Below are positions 8,487-16,390 of a DNA stretch of 64,000 nucleotides, in pieces. Source of the stretch: Chryseobacterium binzhouense. Lineage in GTDB: Bacteria; Bacteroidota; Bacteroidia; Flavobacteriales; Weeksellaceae. The notes under the pieces were generated by a model, which was not told the origin of the DNA, did no database searches, and worked only from the letters and a program-made list of their open reading frames with translations. The translations under genes and the position numbers were made by a program. The stretch lies in the NCBI RefSeq assembly GCF_007474545.1, contig NZ_VKOG01000001.1:372001-436000 (forward strand), given 5' to 3'. Every line of letters starts with the position of its first letter. Position 1 is the first letter of the stretch.

Positions 8487-9896
8487 TTAAGAATTTTCTT
8501 CCTTTTTTAAAATCCCGTAAATGGTGGGAAATCGCATTTGTACTGTAGTTCCTTCGTTTTCCTGTGAACTTACCAGAAGTTCGCCGTTGTGCATTCTTAC
8601 AATATTTCTGGCAAGCGGAAGACCAATTCCGTAACCTTCATAGTTTCGGGTATTTGAAGCTCTGAAGAAAGGATCGTAAATTTTGTTCATTTCAGATTCA
8701 GGAATCCCGATTCCAATATCTTTTACGATGATATACAGGTCGTTATCTGTAGCGCCTAAAGAGACCTTTACTTTTTGAAAATCAGAGTATTTGCAGCCAT
8801 TGCTGATGATGTTGGCTACTGCGAGATGAAGCAGTTGCTCGTTCCCCTGAACTTTCAGTTTTTTAGGATTATCCGGAAGCATGCTGATATCAAGGTAAAT
8901 GTTATTTCTGGAATCTATTTTCCTTAATGTTTCAATGACATCCCATAGAAGCTGATCCATTCTTACACGATCTATTTTTTGAATTTTTCCGTCAAAACCC
9001 GTCTGTGCAATGAGAAGAAGCGCTTTTATTTTTTTATCTAATTTTTCGGCTTCATCTAATATGATACCCAGTGTTTCTTTATATTCTTCGGCAGTACGGT
9101 TGATGGAAAGTGCAACATCGGCTTCTCCCATAATGGAAGTAAGGGGCGTTCGCAGCTCATGAGAAACATTTCCGATAAGATGATTTTGTGTTTCAAAGGA
9201 GGTTTCTATTCTGGTCAGCATGGTGTTGAAAGTTTCTACCAGTTCGTTAAGCTCTTTGTTTCCCGGTTGAGGTTCCAGCCTTAAGTGAAGATTTTCTGAG
9301 CTGATTTCTTTTACCTTCCCTGTAATTTTTAAGATAGGCTTAAAAAGTGTTTTAGAAAGATAAAAAGAAAAAATCATGCTGAAGAATATTGAGAGAATCA
9401 TACACGTAATTAATGTACGTTTCAGAAAACCAAGATAATGAACTACATAATGGTTTTTAGCAGAAGCAATAGCAATATAATCTTTGTTGCGGTGTTTAAA
9501 AGACTGACCGATGTAATAGAACTCCGAGTCATTAAAGTTGGCTTCACCTTTTTTCAGAATATTTTTTAAAAAGGAGCTTGGAATATGTATTTTATTGGAA
9601 ATATCTGTGAAGTTGGAATCAGAAGGAACTGCAAAAACATAGTCTCTTTCCATGGGCAGCTCTTCATCGTTGTTGCTGTTGAGTACATAGTTTTCCGGCA
9701 GATCCAGAAGATCTTTGTTTTTCTCTATCTGAACAATTGTTGTCGTTCTGATTTTAAGTAATTCATAGAACCTCTGATGTGAAAAATTAACGATAGAAAA
9801 GTAAACCGAACCTCCAAAAATGAGAATGACGGTTGTAAAAACAGCCATCAGAAGAATCATCGTTTTGGTTTGATTGGTAATTACTCTATTGAACAT
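8487..9896 (-). CDS. Two-component sensor histidine kinase (HAMP-HisKA-HATPase)
   Basis: 469 residues. Membrane segments at about 12-34 and 159-181 enclose a periplasmic sensor region of about 120 residues. A HAMP segment follows (about 182-235), then the HisKA H-box NVSHELRTPLTSIMGE with the phosphorylated His246. The ATPase part has the N-box ISNGCKYS, the G1 motif DIGIGIPESE and the G2 motif GYGIGLPLARNIV. The coding region starts three bases after the stop of the OmpR-type regulator, so the two form one operon. The signal is unknown; the sensor domain has no recognised fold. Confidence 0.95.
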   Translation of the reverse strand: MFNRVITNQTKTMILLMAVFTTVILIFGGSVYFSIVNFSHQRFYELLKIRTTTIVQIEKNKDLLDLPENYVLNSNNDEELPMERDYVFAVPSDSNFTDISNKIHIPSSFLKNILKKGEANFNDSEFYYIGQSFKHRNKDYIAIASAKNHYVVHYLGFLKRTLITCMILSIFFSMIFSFYLSKTLFKPILKITGKVKEISSENLHLRLEPQPGNKELNELVETFNTMLTRIETSFETQNHLIGNVSHELRTPLTSIMGEADVALSINRTAEEYKETLGIILDEAEKLDKKIKALLLIAQTGFDGKIQKIDRVRMDQLLWDVIETLRKIDSRNNIYLDISMLPDNPKKLKVQGNEQLLHLAVANIISNGCKYSDFQKVKVSLGATDNDLYIIVKDIGIGIPESEMNKIYDPFFRASNTRNYEGYGIGLPLARNIVRMHNGELLVSSQENEGTTVQMRFPTIYGILKKEENS

Positions 9897-9899
9897 ATT

Positions 9900-10607
9900 C
9901 TAAGGTTTTTTCAGCACATAACCCATTCCTATTACCGTATGTATGAGTTTTTTATCTTCCTGATTATCAATTTTTTTCCGCAGATAATTTACGTATACAT
10001 CTACCACATTGGTTCCCAGCTCATAGTTTACTCCCCATACAGCATCTAAAATTTCTGCTCTTGAAATTACTTTTTCCGGGTTATTGAGAAAATACATAAG
10101 GAGTTTGTATTCTGTGGAGGTAAGAGAAACCTCTTCACCTGCACGGGTTACTTTTTTGGTATAATCGTTTACGATAAGATCAGAAAACTGATAAATATGT
10201 TTACTGTCGGTGCTTTCTTCCGGAATTTCTTCCACTTTTCCTGAACTGCTTCTTCTGAGAAGGGATTTGATCCTTGCCACAAGTTCAATAAATTTAAAGG
10301 GTTTTACCAGATAATCATCACCGCCATTTTCAAGTCCCAAAACAATATTTTCTGAAGTTCCTAATGCAGTAAGAAATAGAATAGGAACGCTTTTGTTGGT
10401 TTTCCGGATTTCTTTGCAGACTTCCAGACCATTCATCTCAGGAAGCATGATATCTAAGATGACAAGATCAAAATCGTTTTCCTGCACAAGATTTACTCCG
10501 GTGCGACCGTCGAAAGCCACAGAAATTTCATACCCTTTTTCCTGAAGTCCTTTTTTTATAAAAGAAACAACGCTGGTTTCATCTTCAATCAGAACAATTT
10601 TTTTCAT
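9900..10607 (-). CDS. OmpR/PhoB-type response regulator
   Basis: About 235 residues from MKKIVLIEDETSVVSF. An ATG 30 bases upstream is possible, but this start gives the standard receiver N-terminus and leaves room for the promoter box. The receiver has the acidic pair ED at 8-9, the phosphoacceptor Asp52 in LVILDIMLPEMNG, the Thr in LFLTALG and the Lys in YLVKPFKF. The C-terminal winged helix (about 140-235) reads LTSTEYKLLMYFLNNPEKVI and ends in VIGMGYVLKKP. It controls genes for the adjacent kinase's signal. Confidence 0.95.
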   Translation of the reverse strand: MKKIVLIEDETSVVSFIKKGLQEKGYEISVAFDGRTGVNLVQENDFDLVILDIMLPEMNGLEVCKEIRKTNKSVPILFLTALGTSENIVLGLENGGDDYLVKPFKFIELVARIKSLLRRSSSGKVEEIPEESTDSKHIYQFSDLIVNDYTKKVTRAGEEVSLTSTEYKLLMYFLNNPEKVISRAEILDAVWGVNYELGTNVVDVYVNYLRKKIDNQEDKKLIHTVIGMGYVLKKP

Positions 10608-10624
10608 ATCAGTAACCAATAACA

Positions 10625-10632
10625 CAAAAATA
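10625..10632 (-). promoter_or_regulatory. Probable -7 promoter element of the OmpR-type two-component operon
   Basis: TATTTTTG on the minus strand fits TAnnTTTG and lies 18 bases before the ATG at 10607. Confidence 0.45.
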
Positions 10633-10671
10633 GGCAAAAGAATATTAATGAAAACGAACCTGTAAAAAAGA

Positions 10672-10697
10672 AAAAAAGCAGAATGTTCCGCTTTTTT
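10672..10697 (-). terminator. Rho-independent terminator of the ten-gene operon
   Basis: On the minus strand AGCGGA pairs with TCTGCT around a 4-base loop (one G-U pair), preceded by an A run and followed by TTTTTTTCTTTTTT. It lies about 25 bases after the stop of the VWA-like lipoprotein gene. Confidence 0.85.
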
Positions 10698-10721
10698 TCC
10701 AAATATATATATTGAGTGTTT

Positions 10722-11612
10722 TTATTTTTTTGAAGGCATCATAGCGTTCAGAATTACCGGCTCCAGATTAGAAGGTAAATCTGCTGACTTGATCTGATAT
10801 TTTTTTATTTTCATTTCTCTAAACCAGTTTTCCCAGTATTCTTTGATGACATCAGCTTCAAAAGGATTTCCTTTTACAGGATTAATTCCCAAAACAATCA
10901 CTTCCAGATCTTCAAGATTTTCATTAGCTTTCACAAAGCCAAGGTTTTTATCCTGTATTGCAGATTTAAAACCGGAAGAATTAAGATTTAAAGATTTTAT
11001 CAGCTCAGGAGTAAGATAAGATGTCTTTTGACCTTCCGAAAACTTGGAGTCTTTATGATACATATACCCGTCTGTAAGAATATAAAGAATATTTTTGTGA
11101 TCATCTTTTACACAGTAATCATTCACTTTATTCTTGAAAAATTCCCAAATATCCGACCCTACATATTTTTTGTCTTTTATTGCTGACTGATAAATGGCTA
11201 AAGGTAATTGTGAATATTTCTTTTCAACCAGACTGATGTTTTCTTTCGTTGTATTTTTATCGAAAGAAACTTTTAATTCTTTGGTAAGCTCATTCATTTT
11301 CGGATCTGAAGGTTCAGGATTGAAGAAAACCTGCATCTGATCGTTGAGCTGAATTACTTTTTTGCTTTTAATGTGATCTAAAAATCCTTTTTCTATCGCT
11401 TTAATGTATTCTGTATCTCTCTGGAAATATTCCATCGTAGGATTGGGATTTTTTTCTGGATCTATTCTATCGGAAAGATCGATTAATACACTTACATTCA
11501 GATTTTTTGCCGAGTTATTTGGCGTAACTGGATTTTCTGAAACTTTTTCCTTCGGTTTTCCGCATTGGATAAAAAATACAGAAGCTATAATGAGGTAGAA
11601 TATTTTTTTCAT
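10722..11612 (-). CDS. VWA-like lipoprotein, last gene of the ten-gene operon
   Basis: About 296 residues from MKKIFYLIIASVFFIQCGKP, a lipoprotein signal with the lipobox Cys at 17. The longer frame from 11714 would overlap the upstream gene and hide the signal. The mature part begins with NLNVSVLIDLSDRID, which resembles the first strand and MIDAS-like DxS of a von Willebrand A fold. Further on, NILYILTDGYMY resembles the strand carrying the second metal-binding Asp. The fold is an inference from these two stretches. It starts ten bases after the coiled-coil membrane protein, suggesting they work together at the envelope. Confidence 0.72.
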   Translation of the reverse strand: MKKIFYLIIASVFFIQCGKPKEKVSENPVTPNNSAKNLNVSVLIDLSDRIDPEKNPNPTMEYFQRDTEYIKAIEKGFLDHIKSKKVIQLNDQMQVFFNPEPSDPKMNELTKELKVSFDKNTTKENISLVEKKYSQLPLAIYQSAIKDKKYVGSDIWEFFKNKVNDYCVKDDHKNILYILTDGYMYHKDSKFSEGQKTSYLTPELIKSLNLNSSGFKSAIQDKNLGFVKANENLEDLEVIVLGINPVKGNPFEADVIKEYWENWFREMKIKKYQIKSADLPSNLEPVILNAMMPSKK

Positions 11613-11622
11613 AATTAAAATT

Positions 11623-12966
11623 TTAAAGAACAGACATATAAACAGAGTTTTGACTGTCAGAATTTGCACCAACTTTGTTGAGATTGTAGTTGTATTGTTT
11701 TTTACATTCTTCAATCATATCCTGTTTTACCGGGTAGGAAACGGCAAGCTTTTCACCGATAAACGTAATCCATCCCTGCATATATTCCGAAGCATATGAT
11801 TTATAATCTTTGGTGGGAATGATAACCCCATCAATGATATTCTGCAATTCTTCCACCCTTCCTTTGGCTTTGGCAATCAGTTCTTTAATGCTTCCTATGC
11901 TGTTTCTTATCTCTTCCTTTTGTTTTTCAAAGTCAACAATTTTTTCTTGGTGTACTAAGATATTTTTTTGTCTTATTATCTGTTCATTTTTAATTTTATC
12001 TTTCTCTTTATGCTCTTTCATTACAAAATCAAACACAAGTCCCCAAATGATATACACGATAAATCCTGCGAAAATAATTCCCCAGAACTGATTTTTTGTA
12101 AACGCAACAGATAGATCGAATGGAGCAGAGCTGAAAGTCTTGTTTAGTTCGTAAAGTTTTGACTCAATTTCGTACGCCAGAATAGCATCGAAAACGAATG
12201 TAATAATGAATAGCAAGGCAATTTTTGAATAATTGATCCAGTTTTTATTCTCTCCAAACATATGAATCAAATATCCCAGACCCAAAAATACAAAAGGAAT
12301 TAATGTTACAAAAGCACCTTCCAACGGACCTTCTTCCCATGCTTTATTGAAAGCCTGTGCATCTAGAACGCTTTGAATAATATTGCCGTTGGCATCAAAA
12401 TTTTTGAAAAATGCAGAGTAAGATGTTGAAATATAAAATGTAAACAGGTATAAACTGATAGGTAAAAGCAGAAAAAGACCGATCCAGAATTTTGTAGAAG
12501 CCCCTTTTGTGGCTTTTACGCTATATGCTTCCGGATTTCTGGGCAGATCATTAATTTCAAATTTAATAGTTTCAATTATACTCTGCACATTTTTAATTTC
12601 TCCATCAATATTAACCAGTTTTTCCTCTTTATTATCTAAAGAAACGGTTAAACCTTTAATTTCGGTTTCCTTGTTTTTCTGCTCATTCAGATAAGGTTCT
12701 TTGAGCTTGTTCTGCTTATCAACAAGTTCTTTTTCTTCGTTTTGAAATTTGGAGTAAATGGCATCCAGACAGATGGATAAAGCAGTATGGTTGCCACTAT
12801 TTCGAGAGCTGTCTCTGTAACCGGATTCATGATAAGTACGCTTTCTGCTTTCTTCACTGGCTTCTTCTGACAGCTTTTCGGTCTGAGCCGCAGATGTTAT
12901 ATTTTCTTCTGATGAAACGGGCTTCAGCCGAAAAAGATTCTTAATATTCGAGGTCATGGTGTTCAT
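11623..12966 (-). CDS. Four-helix membrane protein with flanking coiled coils
   Basis: 447 residues, no family recognised. The N-terminus (1-60) is polar and Ser-rich; residues about 70-135 are a coiled coil. Four hydrophobic segments follow at about 161-180, 217-237, 248-266 and 292-315, then a second charged coiled coil (about 318-377) and a Tyr-rich C-terminus. Both coiled coils would lie on the cytoplasmic side. A second ATG three codons in (12957) is equally possible. The layout suggests a membrane scaffold for its operon partners, the TerB-like protein before it and the VWA-like lipoprotein after it. Confidence 0.7.
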   Translation of the reverse strand: MNTMTSNIKNLFRLKPVSSEENITSAAQTEKLSEEASEESRKRTYHESGYRDSSRNSGNHTALSICLDAIYSKFQNEEKELVDKQNKLKEPYLNEQKNKETEIKGLTVSLDNKEEKLVNIDGEIKNVQSIIETIKFEINDLPRNPEAYSVKATKGASTKFWIGLFLLLPISLYLFTFYISTSYSAFFKNFDANGNIIQSVLDAQAFNKAWEEGPLEGAFVTLIPFVFLGLGYLIHMFGENKNWINYSKIALLFIITFVFDAILAYEIESKLYELNKTFSSAPFDLSVAFTKNQFWGIIFAGFIVYIIWGLVFDFVMKEHKEKDKIKNEQIIRQKNILVHQEKIVDFEKQKEEIRNSIGSIKELIAKAKGRVEELQNIIDGVIIPTKDYKSYASEYMQGWITFIGEKLAVSYPVKQDMIEECKKQYNYNLNKVGANSDSQNSVYMSVL

Positions 12967-12969
12967 GAT

Positions 12970-13377
12970 TTAATTATTTAAGGCATTAATAATTTCAGTT
13001 TTGGTTTTTCCGTTTTTTACCGCTTCAATGAAATAATCTACAATGTCATTTACATTTTCTTCCAAAAAGCCAAACATTAATACATATTTCTGAAGCGCAG
13101 AATACTCATTGGGACTTACTATTCCATCTGCCCAGATCATTGCAGTAAGATCATAGAGATATTCTACTTTTTCGTCAAGATTTTCAGGGATTAAGTTTTT
13201 GGAATTGATAGGATTAAGAAGAATTTCGTCTAGATTTTTTTGTGAAATTCCTCTTTCTTCTGCAGATTTATACAACATTTTCAGTTCAAGCGGACTAAAA
13301 TCTTCGTCGCATATCGCCATTTGATACAATCTTAAAAAATGTGCTTTAAGATTTTCAGGTATTTGTGTGGTTTCCAT
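12970..13377 (-). CDS. TerB-like helical protein
   Basis: 135 residues, all helical. Two similar halves carry the pattern of TerB/TerB-like folds: MAICDEDFSPLELKMLYKSA near the start and MIWADGIVSPNEYSALQKYV in the second half. Each half has an acidic residue pair that could bind a metal. TerB-type domains occur in tellurite-resistance and phage-defence-associated systems, usually beside VWA-type proteins and membrane partners, as here. The assignment is by pattern, not by a search. It lies three to four bases from both neighbours. Confidence 0.65.
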   Translation of the reverse strand: METTQIPENLKAHFLRLYQMAICDEDFSPLELKMLYKSAEERGISQKNLDEILLNPINSKNLIPENLDEKVEYLYDLTAMIWADGIVSPNEYSALQKYVLMFGFLEENVNDIVDYFIEAVKNGKTKTEIINALNN

Positions 13378-13381
13378 ATTT

Positions 13382-13744
13382 TTATTTAATTATTCTGTCT
13401 CTGGTTCGAGGGATTTCTATGTGATTAGTATTGATGGTTTCTGGTTCTTTTGTTTTTTTCTTCGGGATTAGCGTGTAGAAATAGTAGAGTAATAAAAGTC
13501 CTACAATGCAGTCTATGATAATCCAAAATGGCTTTAAATAAAGGTAAATCGGCACAATTGGATTGAAAAGAATAAAGATTAAAACAAAAGTGATAAACCA
13601 AAATCTTCTGCTTCTGAATTCATTCACAATAATGACAAATGCCATGAATGAAACGATGATCCGAAGAAAAGTGTAATAGCCAATCGGTAAATCGATAATG
13701 CCGATAAAACAGCATAGTGAAGCTATGATGATGAGGTATTTCAT
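13382..13744 (-). CDS. Small membrane protein (DUF6804-like)
   Basis: 120 residues with four hydrophobic segments in the first 95, including FVLIFILFNPIVPIYLYLKP, and a charged C-terminal tail. The segment with FNPIVPIYL and the following FWIIIDCIVG resembles small membrane proteins that I recall as DUF6804; I hold that name loosely. No enzymatic motif. It starts two bases after the upstream gene's stop. Confidence 0.6.
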   Translation of the reverse strand: MKYLIIIASLCCFIGIIDLPIGYYTFLRIIVSFMAFVIIVNEFRSRRFWFITFVLIFILFNPIVPIYLYLKPFWIIIDCIVGLLLLYYFYTLIPKKKTKEPETINTNHIEIPRTRDRIIK

Positions 13745-13746
13745 GG

Positions 13747-14358
13747 TTATTTTAGTTTTACTGCCTCAATTTTTTTAATTAAATAATTAGGAAGTACTTT
13801 GTCATAGGAACTTACATATCTAAAACTTCTACTGATTTTGTCTTTACTGATTCTCCATCCATAATTTGAAACTAAGTCTAAAGCGTCTTGAGGAGTTAAA
13901 TTATTTTTATTGAAAGAATGATTTACCTCATCAAATGCCCAATCATCAATTATGTTTTTTGAAATAGGGCAAATATCTATGACCTTATCATTGTAATAGA
14001 GAACTGATAAATAAATAATATTACCATCTTCCGTCTCAAAATCAGAATTTTGAATAGAAATTAAATTTGATTTCTCAATTCTATCTCCATTATAATTAGA
14101 TGTAGAAGCTAAATAGTCACCAGAAGATGTTTTTTTAGATTTAGAGTAGCTTTCATCAGAACTTGATGAATAAGATGGTGAGCTTTGATAACTACTGGAT
14201 GAATAGCTGCTTCCTGAATTGTAACTTCTTGTATGTGGTCTTACATAAGTTCCATCTTTTCTTGTATAGCCTTTTACACTTGTAGTTCTTCTTTGTGCTT
14301 CAATTTGTGTAAGAAAAGAAAATGAGAAAATTATTAAAAGTAAAAATTTGAGTTTCAT
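13747..14358 (-). CDS. Small exported protein with a Ser/Tyr-rich linker
   Basis: 203 residues. Signal peptide MKLKFLLLIIFSFSFLTQIE (cleavage near residue 21), then VKGYTRKDGTYVRPHTRSYN, a short motif often found in small exported bacterial proteins. A low-complexity Ser/Tyr stretch follows (about 47-80), then a C-terminal domain (about 85-203) of unknown fold. The second domain contains DLVSNYGWRISKDKIS. Codon spacing places it in the ten-gene operon, twelve bases from the next gene. Confidence 0.65.
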   Translation of the reverse strand: MKLKFLLLIIFSFSFLTQIEAQRRTTSVKGYTRKDGTYVRPHTRSYNSGSSYSSSSYQSSPSYSSSSDESYSKSKKTSSGDYLASTSNYNGDRIEKSNLISIQNSDFETEDGNIIYLSVLYYNDKVIDICPISKNIIDDWAFDEVNHSFNKNNLTPQDALDLVSNYGWRISKDKISRSFRYVSSYDKVLPNYLIKKIEAVKLK

Positions 14359-14370
14359 AATTATTTTTTA

Positions 14371-14673
14371 TTAGTTACAATTAGAACAATACGATCTGTC
14401 TACATATTCTTTACTATTTCCGGAATAGTAATAACAACCTCCTCTCGGACCAACAATTAATTCGTGCCCGTTGTAAGTACAACCTCTTTTTGCTGTTGAT
14501 CTTGATCTTTTCGCTTTGCTTCTTTTACTTTTTGCGCTTTTTCTGCTTTTCTTTTTCTTTCCTTTGGAGAAAGACACTTCTTTTGCTGAAGCTGTGCTGT
14601 TATCAGAAGCTGAAATAGCTGTAGGTAATAATAAGGCTAAACCTAAAAGGCTTGTAAGTAGTAATTTTTTCAT
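14371..14673 (-). CDS. Small exported basic protein with a GPRGGCYYY motif
   Basis: 100 residues. Signal peptide MKKLLLTSLLGLALLLPTAI, then a very basic Lys/Arg/Ser stretch (about 35-63). It ends in a compact C-terminal module with five cysteines: GCTYNGHELIVGPRGGCYYY, then YVDRSYCSNCN. The GPRGG-C-Y-Y and YVDRS-C pattern resembles the short PBCV-type basic adaptor module seen at the ends of many bacterial proteins, possibly a surface or DNA-binding tag. Function unproven. Confidence 0.65.
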   Translation of the reverse strand: MKKLLLTSLLGLALLLPTAISASDNSTASAKEVSFSKGKKKKSRKSAKSKRSKAKRSRSTAKRGCTYNGHELIVGPRGGCYYYSGNSKEYVDRSYCSNCN

Positions 14674-14682
14674 AGTGATTGT

Positions 14683-15756
14683 TTAAATGTTATAATTTTC
14701 TAAAGTCTGATGAAGCTGATTTCTGAAATTGTAGATTTCATCGAGATTATTGAGCAAAACTTTTTCTCCCGCTTCTTTTCCGTTGTGAAACGTTTCCAGA
14801 TACTTGTTTGCCGTGTTGAAATGAAATCTGCAAAGTGGCTTTCTGTTGTTGTCATCGAGCAGAACTCCGAAATACGACAGCGTGTCTCTGTGTGCAATTC
14901 TTTCAGATGGAATTTTTTCCCGCAAGATGGCTTTTACAATTTGAAAAGCTTCCAGTTCTTCTTCTGTGGTAACGATTTTAGATTCGTTGTTGTCGTCAAT
15001 AGGAGAAGAGGTGACTATTTTTTCTTCCTGCTTTTCTATTTGTTCGTTGATGCTTAATGCCGATTTTAATCTAAAACTAATAGATTCGTTGATGGATGTT
15101 GTCAACGCTTTTTTAGTATATTCTTTAAAGGCAATCATTCGGTTTGCGATAAGTGGCTTATTGAAAAATCGGCTGACCAACATTTTTACCATTTCGTCGG
15201 AAGGATTTTCAATTTCTTTTTCAAATTCTTTTCGAATGGCTTTTATGTATTTTAATGCTTCTGCAGAATCTAAAATAGTTTCAAGATTGTACTCTTTCTT
15301 GGTAAAGCTTTCCAGAATTTTGATAGAACTGTCTTTGATGTCTTCAATATTAATGGTAAAGAAAGGTTTTTCGTCCATAATATTCGGTTTCTCCAAATCT
15401 GTGTAAAAATTATAGACAATTCCGTTGGTAAGAACTCCAAACCTGGATTTTGAAACATGAAAATAACGGTGAAGCTGAGAATTGTGAGCATCGGCATTTT
15501 CTTTCCAGTGTTTGCATTCGATGATAATAATGGGTTCGTCATTTTTCTTGATGACATAGTCTATTTTCTCCCCTTTTTTCGTTCCGATATCACAGATGTG
15601 TTCCGGAATAACCTCAGTCGGATTAAAAATATCATATCCCAAAATCTGAATAAAAGGCATTACGAAAGCATTCTTTGTGGCTTCTTCTGTTCCGATCTGA
15701 TCTTTCAGTCCAACAACTTTTTGATGCAGCTGTTCTAGTTTTATTTTAAGATCCAT
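14683..15756 (-). CDS. HsdR N-terminal-type nuclease domain protein
   Basis: About 357 residues from MDLKIKLEQLHQKVVGLKDQ; the longer start at 15783 would overlap the YegP-like gene. Residues about 15-140 match the N-terminal domain of type I restriction enzyme R subunits (HSDR_N). The PD-(D/E)xK-type residues are Asp66 (EKIDYV) and Glu80-Cys-Lys82 (IIIIECKHW), followed by QLHRYF. There is no helicase motor, methylase or specificity subunit nearby. The C-terminal part (about 265-357) is a conserved-looking domain with YFGVLLDDNNRKPLCRFHFN that often follows HSDR_N in such stand-alone proteins. DNA or RNA cleavage is plausible but unproven. Confidence 0.82.
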   Translation of the reverse strand: MDLKIKLEQLHQKVVGLKDQIGTEEATKNAFVMPFIQILGYDIFNPTEVIPEHICDIGTKKGEKIDYVIKKNDEPIIIIECKHWKENADAHNSQLHRYFHVSKSRFGVLTNGIVYNFYTDLEKPNIMDEKPFFTINIEDIKDSSIKILESFTKKEYNLETILDSAEALKYIKAIRKEFEKEIENPSDEMVKMLVSRFFNKPLIANRMIAFKEYTKKALTTSINESISFRLKSALSINEQIEKQEEKIVTSSPIDDNNESKIVTTEEELEAFQIVKAILREKIPSERIAHRDTLSYFGVLLDDNNRKPLCRFHFNTANKYLETFHNGKEAGEKVLLNNLDEIYNFRNQLHQTLENYNI

Positions 15757-15766
15757 GGTTTTTGGT

Positions 15767-16099
15767 TTAAATGGTTTCGTCAACAGTTTCTGCTGTCGGA
15801 GCGTTGGCTTTTACTGATGCAATCCCGGTTTCCATAGCAGATTTTGAACTGTAATACTGACTTTTACCTATGATTTCTCCGTTTCTTGCTTTCAGCACAA
15901 AATAATCTTTGTTGTTAACGGTCATTCGTCTGTCGTATCTGGAATCGTCCTGCGAATTGTTTTTCACAGATTCTATCCCTTTAAGACAAGATGATTTCTG
16001 AACGCAGCCTTCACTCATTAAAATGATTTCTCCGTTGCCGGCTTTCAGATTAAACTGATACTCGTTGTTTACTCTTTGAGTGATTACAAATTTTCCCAT
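15767..16099 (-). CDS. YegP/DUF1508 family protein, two repeats
   Basis: 110 residues made of two tandem DUF1508 units: YQFNLKAGNGEIILMSEGC in the first and YFVLKARNGEIIGKSQYY in the second. Each unit is followed by a helix ending in a GIxSVK motif (GIESVKNN and GIASVKAN). The family forms small swapped beta-alpha dimers of unknown biochemical function. The C-terminal eleven residues are acidic. It starts four bases after the small Cys/His gene. Confidence 0.85.
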   Translation of the reverse strand: MGKFVITQRVNNEYQFNLKAGNGEIILMSEGCVQKSSCLKGIESVKNNSQDDSRYDRRMTVNNKDYFVLKARNGEIIGKSQYYSSKSAMETGIASVKANAPTAETVDETI

Positions 16100-16103
16100 G
16101 ATT

Positions 16104-16253
16104 TTAGTTTTTGCAGCCGTTTTTATCGCATGTTATTTTATCGGAAGTATTTGTCCAGTGGTCTGAATGAACATTTGTATTGGTTCCACAACCAGTTGTT
16201 CCTCCTTTTTGCCCTTTATGTACAATTTCTGTTGGTGTATGTTTTACATTCAT
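16104..16253 (-). CDS. Small 49-residue Cys/His-containing protein, first gene of the operon
   Basis: A short frame reads MNVKHTPTEIVHKGQKGG, then a TTGCGTNTNVH segment, and ends in KITCDKNGCKN before TAA. It has three Cys (22, 42, 47) and four His (5, 12, 29, 32), so metal binding is possible. It has no signal peptide. Its stop is four bases before the YegP-like start, matching the tight spacing of the rest of the operon. A good -7 promoter box lies 34 bases upstream of its ATG, which supports the frame being real. Confidence 0.62.
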   Translation of the reverse strand: MNVKHTPTEIVHKGQKGGTTGCGTNTNVHSDHWTNTSDKITCDKNGCKN

Positions 16254-16286
16254 AATAAATATTTTTTTAAATTGTTTTTAATACTC

Positions 16287-16294
16287 CAAAAGTA
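16287..16294 (-). promoter_or_regulatory. Probable promoter of the ten-gene operon
   Basis: TACTTTTG on the minus strand is an exact TAnnTTTG box, 34 bases before the ATG at 16253. A TTG (16312-16310) lies 15 bases upstream of it, slightly closer than the usual -33 spacing. A palindrome lies immediately upstream of that TTG. Confidence 0.55.
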
Positions 16295-16315
16295 TAACCC
16301 TTTAGAAACCAATCC

Positions 16316-16331
16316 TTACGGGAAACCGTAA
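16316..16331. promoter_or_regulatory. Palindromic operator candidate TTACGG-N4-CCGTAA (copy 1)
   Basis: A perfect 6-4-6 inverted repeat sits directly upstream of the -33 position of the operon promoter. A second copy with one mismatch lies at 19298-19313, upstream of another gene. The NarL-type regulator gene is between the two copies. Confidence 0.5.
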
Positions 16332-16339
16332 AACGAAAA

Positions 16340-16364
16340 AACCTTTCAAAAAAATTGAAAGGTT
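16340..16364 (-). terminator. Rho-independent terminator after the NarL-type regulator
   Basis: A perfect 10-bp stem AACCTTTCAA / TTGAAAGGTT with a 5-base loop lies 26 bases beyond the regulator's stop. On the minus strand it is followed by TTTTCGTTTT. Confidence 0.8.
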
Positions 16365-16390
16365 CGTATGAATGTTTTATGAAAATAAGA

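Noticed and set aside
14683-15756. Type I restriction system
   Set aside because: Only an HsdR-N-type nuclease domain is present; there is no helicase motor, methylase or specificity gene nearby.
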